Shown here in pieces: positions 9,237 to 17,035 of a stretch of 64,000 nucleotides of DNA. The position numbers and the translations under genes are program-made. The DNA is from Mesobacterium_A hydrothermale (GTDB taxonomy: Bacteria > Pseudomonadota > Alphaproteobacteria > Rhodobacterales > Rhodobacteraceae), in contig NZ_JAYLLH010000004.1 in assembly GCF_035818635.1 (NCBI RefSeq), positions 62,001 to 126,000 on the forward strand. The letters run 5' to 3'. The notes under the pieces are model-generated. The model ran no database searches, was not told where the DNA came from, and saw nothing but the letters and a program-made list of their open reading frames with translations. The first letter of the stretch is position 1; every line of letters starts with the position of its first letter.

Positions 9237-10124
9237 ATGAGTCGTTCTGATCGCGCCATTGCCCGTGACATCAGCTATGCCCATTCCGCCCGCAGCAAGG
9301 GCGGCCGGGCGATGATCCGCCTGATGGAAAATGCCACTGGTCGGCTGACCCTGATCCGGCGCGCCGAAGGCTATGCCGAGGAGGTCGCGGCGGGGCGGGA
9401 TTTCTGGCAGGTCATGGTCGAGCGTTATGGTCTGCGACTGGAGGTGATCGGCGGCGCGCTGTCGAATATCCCTGCGACGGGGCCGGTGATCGTGATCGCG
9501 AACCATCCCTATGGGATCCTCGACGGGCTGATGATGGGGCATATCCTGTCGCTGGCGCGCGGCGATTTCCGCATCCTTGCGCACAAGGTGTTCCGCAAGG
9601 CTGAAGACCTGAACCGTGTGATCCTGCCGATCAATTTCGACGAGGACAAAGCGGCGGTGCAGGAAAACCTGGAAACGCGCAAGATCTCGCTGGATTACCT
9701 GGGGCAGGGCGGCTGTATCGGTATTTTCCCCGGCGGCACGGTCAGCACCGCGGCCAAGCCCTTTGCAAAGCCGATGGATCCGGGCTGGCGCAACTTCACC
9801 GCGCGGATGGTGGCGAAATCCGGGGCGACCGTGGTGCCGATCTATTTCGATGGCCACACCAGCCGGTTGTTCCAATTGGCCAGCCATCTGCACTACACCC
9901 TGCGCATGGGTCTGCTGATCAAGGAATTCCGCAAGCGGATCGACACACCGGTCCGCGTGGTTGTCGGGACGCCGATCCCGCCGTCAGAGATCGCCGCGCG
10001 GTCAAAAGACGCGCGGGCGATGATGGATTTCTTGCGCAAAGCGACGTATGAGCTTTCTCCGACTCCCCTGGCCAACTTTGACTACGGGTTCGAGTTCGAG
10101 GAAAAACACAAGGCTCGGGGCTGA
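9237..10124 (+). CDS. Lysophospholipid acyltransferase family protein
   Basis: A 295-residue peripheral membrane enzyme of the PlsC-like acyltransferase superfamily. The first catalytic block reads NHPYGILDG, so catalytic His90 and Asp96 are five residues apart, as in the hemolysin/OlsA-like branch rather than the HX4D of PlsC. The third block is FPGGTVS (164-170). It would transfer an acyl chain to a lysophospholipid or lyso-ornithine lipid, but no olsB lies beside it. It is transcribed in the same direction as the upstream ATPase and murI and may share their transcript. Confidence 0.85.
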   Translation: MSRSDRAIARDISYAHSARSKGGRAMIRLMENATGRLTLIRRAEGYAEEVAAGRDFWQVMVERYGLRLEVIGGALSNIPATGPVIVIANHPYGILDGLMMGHILSLARGDFRILAHKVFRKAEDLNRVILPINFDEDKAAVQENLETRKISLDYLGQGGCIGIFPGGTVSTAAKPFAKPMDPGWRNFTARMVAKSGATVVPIYFDGHTSRLFQLASHLHYTLRMGLLIKEFRKRIDTPVRVVVGTPIPPSEIAARSKDARAMMDFLRKATYELSPTPLANFDYGFEFEEKHKARG

Positions 10125-10148
10125 CGCGCGCCCGGGAAAGGGCGGCAG

Positions 10149-10961
10149 ATGGCGGTTGGGATCTTCGACAGCGGTTTGGGCGGGCTGACGGTGCTGGACG
10201 CGGTCAGCAAGCGCCTGCCGGATGTGCCCTTTGTCTATTTTGGCGACAACCGGCACGCACCTTACGGGGTGCGCGATGCCGACGATATTTTCAACCTGAC
10301 CTGCGCCGCGGTCGAGCGCATGTGGGCCGAGGGCTGTGACCTGGTGATCCTGGCCTGCAACACCGCCAGCGCGGCGGCGCTGCGTCGGATGCAGGAAAGC
10401 TGGCTGCCGCGTGAAAAGCGCGTGCTGGGGGTGTTCGTGCCGCTGATCGAGGCGCTGACCGAACGGCAATGGGGCGACAATTCCCCGCCGCGCGAGGTCG
10501 AGGTTCAGCATGTGGCGTTGTTTGCCACCCCGGCGACCGTCCGCAGTCGCGCATTCCAGCGCGAACTGGCGTTCCGCGCCATTGGTGTCGATGTCGAGGC
10601 GCAGGCCTGTGGCGGCCTGGTCGATGCGATCGAGGATGGCGACATGATCCTGGCCGAGGCGCTGGTGCGCAGCCATGTCGACGCGCTGTTGCGCAAGATG
10701 CCGGACCCGGAGGCCGCGATCCTGGGCTGTACCCATTACCCGTTGATGGAAGAGATTTTCCAGGACGCATTGGGACAGAACGTCAAGGTCTACAGCCAGG
10801 CGCGGCTGGTGGCAGAGTCGCTGGCCGATTACCTGGGCCGGCATCCGGCGATGCTGGGCAGCGGGACGGTGTCGAAATTCCTGACCACGGGCGATCCGGC
10901 GCGGGTGTCGCGCCACGCGACTCAGTTCCTGCGCCGGCAGATCACCTTTGAACAGGCCTGA
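10149..10961 (+). CDS. murI: Glutamate racemase
   Basis: A 270-residue cytosolic enzyme that supplies D-glutamate for peptidoglycan. It has the N-terminal GIFDSGLGGLTVL and FGDNRHAPYG blocks and both catalytic cysteines, in ACNTAS (C70) and GCTHYP (C194). The length is standard. It starts 24 bp after the acyltransferase, so an operon is likely. Its stop codon lies inside the first unit of a 14-bp tandem repeat. Confidence 0.96.
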   Translation: MAVGIFDSGLGGLTVLDAVSKRLPDVPFVYFGDNRHAPYGVRDADDIFNLTCAAVERMWAEGCDLVILACNTASAAALRRMQESWLPREKRVLGVFVPLIEALTERQWGDNSPPREVEVQHVALFATPATVRSRAFQRELAFRAIGVDVEAQACGGLVDAIEDGDMILAEALVRSHVDALLRKMPDPEAAILGCTHYPLMEEIFQDALGQNVKVYSQARLVAESLADYLGRHPAMLGSGTVSKFLTTGDPARVSRHATQFLRRQITFEQA

Positions 10962-11005
10962 GGGTTCTGGCCTGAAGGTTCTGGCCTGAGGGATCTGGCC
11001 TGAGG
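10955..11005. repeat. 14-bp tandem repeat, about 3.6 copies
   Basis: Units of GGCCTGAGGGTTCT occur at 10955, 10969 and 10983, with a partial unit at 10997 and one or two changes per unit. The first unit includes the murI stop TGA. Each unit carries TGA in the same relative position. It looks like recent slippage; no function is evident. Confidence 0.85.
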
Positions 11006-11269
11006 TGCCGCGCCTACGACCAAGGTCGTAGTTCGCGCGCGGGCCTTGCCGTGTAGTTTGTCGACACTAGGTGTCTTGCAGCGCCGCCACGTCGTCCTTC
11101 GGGAGGGCGTGGCGGCTTGCGTTTGCGCGTTTCTTCAAAAAATCCTGAAACATAAAATGTTTACCGAAACCCGGTGTTTAGGCGTTGCGAACTTGATCCG
11201 GGGTTGTCATGGTTGCGGTAACCGGCGCTGGAACAGGCCGGAGCCGAATTTCACGGAGGGTCGCACCAG
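10962..11269. other. Intergenic region murI-coxG
   Basis: These 308 bases without a gene hold the rest of the tandem repeat, an 18-bp dyad at 11014-11031, a 9-bp GC stem at 11083-11091/11108-11116 followed by a T-rich stretch (possible murI terminator), and an AT dyad AAACATAAAATGTTT at 11148-11162. The region after the AT dyad probably contains the cox promoter. No confident -35/-10 pair was seen. Confidence 0.6.
11014..11031. promoter_or_regulatory. Palindrome CTACGACCAAGGTCGTAG
   Basis: Perfect 8-bp arms separated by AA, about 240 bp before coxG. The dyad has the form expected for a dimeric helix-turn-helix regulator, for example the LuxR/FixJ type. The assignment is inference, and the distance to coxG is large. 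Confidence 0.5.
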
Positions 11270-11800
11270 ATGCAGATGAACGACACCCGAGAGATTGCCG
11301 CCCCGCCAGAGGTGGTCTGGGCCGCGATCCTGGACCCCGAGGTCCTGAAAGCCTGCGTGCCGGGCTGCACGGAAATGTCCGGCAATGTCGAGGACGGGTT
11401 CGAAGCGACCGTGGTTCAGAAGGTCGGCCCGGTGAAGGCGACGTTCAAGGGGCAGGTGACCCTGTCCGACATGGACGCGCCCAACGCCGTCACCCTGACC
11501 GGCGAAGGCAAGGGCGGGGCCGCGGGCTTTGCCAAGGGCGGCGCGAACGTGACGCTGGAGCCGATGGACGACGGCGGCACCCGCCTGCGTTACGAGGTCG
11601 AGGCCAAGGTCGGCGGCAAGCTGGCGCAACTGGGCAGCCGTATCATCGACGGCTTTGCCAAGAAGATGGCCGACCAGTTTTTCCAGAATTTCCAGGATGC
11701 CGTCGAAGGCCCCGCTGACCCGCAAGAGGCCGAGGCCGACGCCACAGACGCCCCCGAGGGCGAAAAGAAAAAAGGCTGGTTCAAGCGCATGGTGTCGTAA
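11270..11800 (+). CDS. coxG: CoxG: CO dehydrogenase subunit G family (SRPBCC fold)
   Basis: A 176-residue protein. Residues 1-145 form the CoxG/SRPBCC domain (IAAPPEVVWAAILDPEVLKA, CVPGCTEM, then TRLRYEVEAKVGGKLAQLG). A variable acidic linker and a short basic amphipathic tail (KKKGWFKRMVS) follow. CoxG of Oligotropha binds the membrane and recruits CO dehydrogenase to the respiratory chain, and the tail here fits that membrane-contact role. It is the first gene of the cox cluster. The start at 11270 has GGAGG 10 bases upstream; a second Met two codons on is possible. Confidence 0.9.
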   Translation: MQMNDTREIAAPPEVVWAAILDPEVLKACVPGCTEMSGNVEDGFEATVVQKVGPVKATFKGQVTLSDMDAPNAVTLTGEGKGGAAGFAKGGANVTLEPMDDGGTRLRYEVEAKVGGKLAQLGSRIIDGFAKKMADQFFQNFQDAVEGPADPQEAEADATDAPEGEKKKGWFKRMVS

Positions 11801-11854
11801 CCCTGCGCCCGGCCGTGCAACCTTAGATCACATGAATTTCCAGGGAGGAGAGGA

Positions 11855-12340
<486 letters not shown>

Positions 12341-12348
12341 TCGGGGCG

Positions 12349-12397
12349 GGCCGGAGGAGGACCGGCCAGCCAGACGTGTAAGGCGGGCGCGCCCGCC
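12349..12397 (+). promoter_or_regulatory. Intercistronic hairpins between coxS and coxL
   Basis: Two dyads lie in the 78-bp gap: GGCCGG/CCGGCC around a 7-nt loop (12349-12367) and a perfect 16-bp GC palindrome (12382-12397). They end just before the coxL ribosome site. They may set the coxS to coxL ratio or stabilise the mRNA, which is inference. Confidence 0.5.
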
Positions 12398-12418
12398 ACC
12401 CAAATGGGAGGAAAAACC

Positions 12419-14791
12419 ATGCCGAAGGATCATGGCATCGGCGCAAGCCAGAAGCGGCGCGAGGACGTCCGCTTTCTGACTGGTGCGGGACAATATACAG
12501 ACGATATCAACGTTTACGGACAGACCTATGTGCAGTTCATCCGCTCGGATGTGGCGCATGGCCGGATCGTCAGCATCGACACATCGGCGGCAGAGGCCAT
12601 GCCGGGCGTCGTGCGGATTTTCACCGGCGCGGATTTCGAGGGCAAGGGCGGGCTGCCCTGCGGCTGGCAGGTGACCGACCGCTTTGGCCAGCCGATGAAG
12701 GAACCGGCCCACCCGGTGCTGGCGCAGGGCAAGGTGCGCCATGTCGGCGACCCGATCGCCGCCGTTGTTGCCGAAAGCCTTGAGGAGGCGCGCAACGCCG
12801 CCGAGGCCGTCGAGATCGAGATCGAGGAACTACCGGCGGTTGTCGACATGAAGGCCGCGCTGGCCGAAGGCTCGGCCAGGGTGCACGACGATCTGTCCGA
12901 CAACCTGTGTTATGACTGGGGCTTCGTCGAGGACAACCGCGACGCGGTGGACAAGGCGATCAAGGAAGCGGCCCATGTGACGACCCTGGAACTGGTCAAC
13001 CAGCGCCTTGTCGCAAACCCGATGGAACCGCGCGTGGCCGTGGGCGACTACAACCGCGCCAATGACGAATCCACGCTCTACACCACGTCGCAGAACCCGC
13101 ATGTCATCCGCCTGCTGATGGGTGCCTTCGTGCTGGGTATCCCGGAACACAAGCTGCGGGTCGTGGCGCCCGACGTGGGTGGCGGGTTCGGATCCAAGAT
13201 CTTCCACTACGCGGAAGAGGCGTTCTGTACCTGGGCCGCGCGACAGGTCAACCGCCCGGTCAAGTGGACCTCGTCCCGGTCCGAGGCGTTCCTGTCCGAC
13301 GCGCAGGGCCGCGACCACGTGACCAAGATCGAACTGGCGCTGGACAAGGACAACAACTTTACCGCGGTCCGCACGGAAACCTATGCAAATATGGGGGCTT
13401 ACCTGTCGACCTTCGCGTCGTCGGTGCCGACCTGGCTGCATGGGACGTTGATGGCGGGCAACTATCGCACGCCGTTGGTCTATGTGAACGTGAAGGCGGT
13501 CTTCACCAACACGGTGCCGGTTGACGCCTATCGCGGCGCGGGCCGCCCCGAGGCGACGTTCCAGCTTGAGCGGGTGATCGACAAGGCCGCGCGCGAACTC
13601 GGCGTGGACCCGATCGCGTTGCGGCGGCAGAACTTCATCCAGCCCGACCAGTTCCCCTATGCCACCCCGGTGGCGGTGGAATACGACACCGGCAACTATG
13701 ATGCGACGCTCGACAAGCTGATCGAGATTGCCGACATCGCCGGGTTCGCCGAGCGCCGCAAGGCGTCCGAGGCCAAGGGCAAGCTGCGCGGGCTGGGCGT
13801 GAACTGTTATATCGAGGCGTGCGGAATCGCGCCGTCGAACCTTGTCGGCCAGCTGGGCGCGCGGGCCGGTCTTTATGACGCCGCCACTGTCCGGGTGAAC
13901 GCTACCGGAACGATTTCGGTGATGGTGGGCGCACACAGCCACGGGCAGGGCCACGAAACGGCCTTTCCGCAGGTGGTGGCCGACATGCTGGGTATCGACG
14001 AATCGATGATCGACATCGTGCACGGCGACAGTTCCAAGATCCCCTTCGGGATGGGCACCTACGGGTCCCGGTCGCTGGCGGTCTGCGGCTCTGCCATGGT
14101 GCGCGCGACCGAGAAGATCATCAACAAGGCCAAGAAGATCGCCAGCCACCTGCTGGAAGCGTCCGAGGCCGATATCGAGCTGAAGGACGGCCAGTTCAGC
14201 GTCGCGGGCACCGACAAGTCCGTGGCCTGGGGCGACGTGACCCTGGCGGCCTATGTGCCGCACAACTATCCGCTGGAAGATATCGAGCCGGGGCTGGAGG
14301 AGACGGCGTTCTACGACCCGTCGAATTTCACCTACCCGGCCGGTGCCTATGCCTGCGAGGTCGAGGTCGACCCCGAAACCGGCAAGGTCGAGGTGCTGTC
14401 CTTTGCCGCCGCCGACGATTTCGGCAACGTGGTCAACCCGATGATCGTCGAGGGCCAGGTGCACGGCGGGATCGGGCAGGGGATCGGCCAGGCGCTGCTG
14501 GAAAACTGCGTCTACGACGAGAACGGCCAGCTGCTGAGTGCGTCCTACATGGATTACGCCATGCCGCGCGCCTCGGACGTGCCGTTCTACAAGGTCGACC
14601 ATTCCTGCCAGACTCCCTGCACCCACAACCCGCTTGGGGTGAAGGGCTGTGGCGAGGCCGGGGCGATCGGCTCGCCGCCGTCGGTGGTGAACGCGGTGAT
14701 CGACGCGCTGCATTCGGGCGGCTTCACCAATGTGAGCCACATCGACATGCCGGTGTCGCCGGCGCGCGTCTGGGCCGCGATGAACGGGTGA
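12419..14791 (+). CDS. coxL: Form II CoxL-type molybdopterin large subunit
   Basis: A 790-residue catalytic subunit of the xanthine-oxidase family. It has the cofactor-binding PDVGGGFGSKI, the active-site loop AYRGAGR (370-376) and the conserved catalytic Glu in GCGEAGAIG (E746). True CO dehydrogenases (form I) carry AYXCSFR with the Cu-binding Cys at that loop. Here the Cys is absent, so this is form II, whose natural substrate is uncertain. The start was set at 12419 because GGGAGG lies just upstream; the in-frame ATG five codons earlier overlaps that ribosome site. Gene order S-L-M also fits form II. Confidence 0.93.
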   Translation: MPKDHGIGASQKRREDVRFLTGAGQYTDDINVYGQTYVQFIRSDVAHGRIVSIDTSAAEAMPGVVRIFTGADFEGKGGLPCGWQVTDRFGQPMKEPAHPVLAQGKVRHVGDPIAAVVAESLEEARNAAEAVEIEIEELPAVVDMKAALAEGSARVHDDLSDNLCYDWGFVEDNRDAVDKAIKEAAHVTTLELVNQRLVANPMEPRVAVGDYNRANDESTLYTTSQNPHVIRLLMGAFVLGIPEHKLRVVAPDVGGGFGSKIFHYAEEAFCTWAARQVNRPVKWTSSRSEAFLSDAQGRDHVTKIELALDKDNNFTAVRTETYANMGAYLSTFASSVPTWLHGTLMAGNYRTPLVYVNVKAVFTNTVPVDAYRGAGRPEATFQLERVIDKAARELGVDPIALRRQNFIQPDQFPYATPVAVEYDTGNYDATLDKLIEIADIAGFAERRKASEAKGKLRGLGVNCYIEACGIAPSNLVGQLGARAGLYDAATVRVNATGTISVMVGAHSHGQGHETAFPQVVADMLGIDESMIDIVHGDSSKIPFGMGTYGSRSLAVCGSAMVRATEKIINKAKKIASHLLEASEADIELKDGQFSVAGTDKSVAWGDVTLAAYVPHNYPLEDIEPGLEETAFYDPSNFTYPAGAYACEVEVDPETGKVEVLSFAAADDFGNVVNPMIVEGQVHGGIGQGIGQALLENCVYDENGQLLSASYMDYAMPRASDVPFYKVDHSCQTPCTHNPLGVKGCGEAGAIGSPPSVVNAVIDALHSGGFTNVSHIDMPVSPARVWAAMNG

Positions 14792-14889
14792 GTTGAACAT
14801 AAATGGGGGAGGCCCCGTCGTCACCATGGTCTCTTGGATCAATGGCGCGACACGGGCAGCCTGGCGAGGGGCCAGCCCCCCGCACCCCC

Positions 14890-14934
14890 CGGGATATTTT
14901 CCGCCAGAAGAAGTGCAAGTTGCGCTTTTTCGGC
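14890..14934 (+). repeat. Intercistronic hairpin/repeat-like element between coxL and coxM
   Basis: A GGGATATTTTCC segment is followed by a stem of about 13 bp with one bulge and two wobble pairs (14903-14916 with 14922-14934) and a T-run in its 3' arm. It recalls the AT-core palindromes elsewhere in the window. It may work as a partial terminator or mRNA stabiliser inside the cox operon. Confidence 0.5.
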
Positions 14935-14950
14935 AAGAAGGAGAGAGAAG

Positions 14951-15739
14951 ATGTATTCGTTTGAAATCGAACGGCCTGGAACCCTGGCCGATGCGGTGGC
15001 GGCGCTGGCCGATGACGAAGCGATGGCGCTGTCGGGGGGGCAGACCCTGATCCCGTCGCTGAAGCAGCGGTTGGCATCGCCGTCCAAGCTGGTCAGCCTG
15101 ACCGCGATTGCCGAGTTGAAGGGCGTGTGCAGCGATGGCGGCACGCTGACCATCGGGGCGGCCACCAATCACGCCACGGTCGAGCGCGAGGCGGCGGGCA
15201 TCTATCCGGCGCTGGCGGCGCTGGCGGGCAAGATCGGCGACCCGGCGGTGCGCAATCGCGGTACGATCGGTGGGTCCATTGCCAACAACGACCCGTCGGC
15301 CTGCTATCCGGCGGCGGTACTGGGCTCTGGCGCGACGGTGGTCACCAACCTGCGCGAGATCGCGGCGGATGACTATTTCCAGGGCATGTTCGCCACCGCG
15401 CTGGACGAGGGCGAGATCGTCACCGCCGTGCGGTTCCCGGTGCCGGAGAAGGCCGCCTACATGAAGTTTGAGCAGCCCGCGTCGCGCTTTGCGCTGGTGG
15501 GGGTGTTCGTGGCCAAGACGGCCGAGGGTGTGCGCGCGGCCGTGACCGGCGCGTCCGAGGAGGGCGTGTTCCGCTGGACCGAGGCGGAAGAGGCGCTGAA
15601 CGGCAGCTTCACGCCGGAAGCGGTGGACGGGCTGTCGATCCCGGGCGACGGGATGATCAGCGACCTGCACGGATCAGGCGCCTATCGCGCGCACCTGATC
15701 AAGGTGATGACCAAGCGTGCGGTTGCCGCCGCCGGCTGA
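14951..15739 (+). CDS. coxM: CoxM-type FAD-binding medium subunit
   Basis: A 262-residue flavoprotein subunit that takes electrons from CoxS. It has the FAD-binding LSGGQTLIP near residue 31 and RNRGTIGGSIANNDP near residue 105, and the C-terminal CO-dehydrogenase flavoprotein domain. The length is normal for form II enzymes. The Met at 14951 was chosen because GGAG precedes it and the MYSFEIERPGTL start matches the family. It closes the coxGSLM unit and is followed by a terminator. Confidence 0.94.
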   Translation: MYSFEIERPGTLADAVAALADDEAMALSGGQTLIPSLKQRLASPSKLVSLTAIAELKGVCSDGGTLTIGAATNHATVEREAAGIYPALAALAGKIGDPAVRNRGTIGGSIANNDPSACYPAAVLGSGATVVTNLREIAADDYFQGMFATALDEGEIVTAVRFPVPEKAAYMKFEQPASRFALVGVFVAKTAEGVRAAVTGASEEGVFRWTEAEEALNGSFTPEAVDGLSIPGDGMISDLHGSGAYRAHLIKVMTKRAVAAAG

Positions 15740-15764
15740 GCGCATCACGACGCAAGGTAACAAG

Positions 15765-15790
15765 ACCCCCGGGCGCAGGTCCGGGGGGTT
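15765..15790 (+). terminator. Terminator of the cox operon
   Basis: An 8-bp GC stem (ACCCCCGG with CCGGGGGGT, one bulged G) with an 8-nt loop is followed by TTT. It lies 26 bp after the coxM stop, and the upstream AAGA supports pairing with the T-run. Confidence 0.65.
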
Positions 15791-15817
15791 TCCTGTTGCG
15801 GGGCGGGGGCGGCTCGG

Positions 15818-15835
15818 CGATATGTATGCATATCG
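15818..15835. promoter_or_regulatory. Operator-like dyad before the SDR gene
   Basis: Perfect 7-bp arms CGATATG and CATATCG are separated by TATG. The dyad lies 20 bp before the SDR start in otherwise GC-rich sequence. Ten bases of it (ATATGTATGC) recur upstream of the marR gene at 37617. A MarR- or GntR-type site is plausible. Confidence 0.5.
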
Positions 15836-15855
15836 AATTGCGGGGAGACAGAGCG

Positions 15856-16623
15856 ATGAAGATTGACGCATCCACGATTGCCATTGTGACCGGCGGGGCT
15901 TCGGGCCTTGGCAACGCCACGGCGCGGGCGCTGGCCGAAGCGGGCGCTCAGGTGACCCTGTTCGACATGAACGCCGATTTGGGCGCGGCAGAGGCCGCGG
16001 CCATCGGCGGCGCGTTCCAGTTGGTCGACGTGTCGAACCCCGAAAGCGTGTCGGCCGGTCTGGCCGCGGTGGCCGAACGCCACGGGGCGCTGCATGTCGC
16101 CGTCAATTGCGCCGGCATCGGCCCGGCGGCCAAGACCGTGTCGCGGGGCGCGGCGCACGATCCGGCCATGTTCGCAAAGACCATCGGCGTCAACCTGATC
16201 GGCAGCTTTAACGTCGCCAGCCAAGCCGCTGCGATGATGGCGAAAAATGAACCCATGGATTCCGATGGAGGTCGCGGCGTCATCATCAACACCGCGTCGG
16301 TCGCGGCCTATGAAGGCCAGATCGGGCAGGTAGCCTATGCCGCGTCGAAGGGCGGCGTCGTGGGCATGACCCTGCCGATGGCGCGCGACCTGGCACAGCT
16401 GGGCATCCGGGTCTGTACGATTGCGCCGGGCCTGTTCCTGACCCCGCTGCTGAAAAGCCTGCCGCAAGAGGTGCAGGACAGTCTTGGCGCGCAGGTGCCG
16501 TTCCCGTCGCGTTTGGGCGATCCGGCTGAATTTGCGTCGTTGGCCCGCCATATCGTGGAAAACAACATGTTGAACGGTGAGGTCATCCGCCTCGACGGTG
16601 CGATCCGAATGTCACCGCGCTGA
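15856..16623 (+). CDS. Short-chain dehydrogenase (3-hydroxyacyl-CoA dehydrogenase/HSD10 type)
   Basis: A 255-residue NAD(P)-dependent oxidoreductase. The Rossmann glycine motif is TGGASGLG (12-19), NCAG holds N84, and the catalytic Ser148-Tyr161-Lys165 set lies in NTASVAAYEGQIGQVAYAASK. The acidic residue after strand two (LFD) favours NAD. The overall pattern resembles the human HSD17B10-like 3-hydroxy-2-methylbutyryl/3-hydroxyacyl-CoA dehydrogenases of beta-oxidation. The start was set at the ATG after GGGGAGA. It stands alone after the cox terminator. Confidence 0.88.
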   Translation: MKIDASTIAIVTGGASGLGNATARALAEAGAQVTLFDMNADLGAAEAAAIGGAFQLVDVSNPESVSAGLAAVAERHGALHVAVNCAGIGPAAKTVSRGAAHDPAMFAKTIGVNLIGSFNVASQAAAMMAKNEPMDSDGGRGVIINTASVAAYEGQIGQVAYAASKGGVVGMTLPMARDLAQLGIRVCTIAPGLFLTPLLKSLPQEVQDSLGAQVPFPSRLGDPAEFASLARHIVENNMLNGEVIRLDGAIRMSPR

Positions 16624-16646
16624 GCGTTCGGTTTCAAGGCACTTGA

Positions 16647-16696
16647 CCTCTGACGGTGGACACAGGCACCATGGCTGAAAAAACCATCGTCAGAGG
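16647..16696 (+). promoter_or_regulatory. Leader inverted repeat that would mask the ribosome site
   Basis: CCTCTGACG (16647-16655) and its exact reverse complement (16688-16696) flank a 32-nt loop that itself contains GGTG/CACC pairing. The 3' arm includes the AGAGG ribosome site of the membrane protein at 16705. A 15-codon open frame (16671-16718, MAEKTIVRGRADEHY) overlaps that start codon. Control of translation by the leader is inferred. Confidence 0.5.
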
Positions 16697-16704
16697 CAGA
16701 GCAG

Positions 16705-17028
16705 ATGAGCATTATTGACGACGAAGACGCCGAAGCCGAGTTCATGCACGACATCTACGGTGTCGGTGCGGATGACCGAGAGCCCAAGGTTTCGCGCAGC
16801 GGACCGGCCTATTGGCCGTTCGGCAAGCTGGTTGCGGTGCTTTGGGCGATCATATTCGGGGCTGTCTTTCTGAACATCTTCGTGATCTACAGCGCGTCCG
16901 GTACGTTTGGCGGGGTCACCTTTTCGCTTTGGCTGGTGATGCTTTGGGTGATCCCGATCACGCTGATCGCGGCACTGTGGCTGGCCCGTTGGGTGCGTGG
17001 CCTCGTGGAGCGCGAAGAGGCGATCTGA
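16705..17028 (+). CDS. Small membrane protein of unknown function
   Basis: A 107-residue protein with an acidic N-terminus (MSIIDDEDAEAEFMHDIYG), two membrane helices (about residues 41-62 and 70-92) and a short charged tail. No family was recognised. The nearest structured feature is the leader hairpin over its ribosome site. It is convergent with the spermidine-synthase-like gene, with 7 bp between the stops. Confidence 0.7.
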   Translation: MSIIDDEDAEAEFMHDIYGVGADDREPKVSRSGPAYWPFGKLVAVLWAIIFGAVFLNIFVIYSASGTFGGVTFSLWLVMLWVIPITLIAALWLARWVRGLVEREEAI

Positions 17029-17035
17029 GCCCCGC

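Noticed and set aside
12830..15670. 946-codon open frame on the minus strand opposite coxL and coxM
   Set aside because: Its translation is His/Arg/Gln-rich without domains, and it lies fully opposite two well-supported genes. It is a GC-skew shadow frame.
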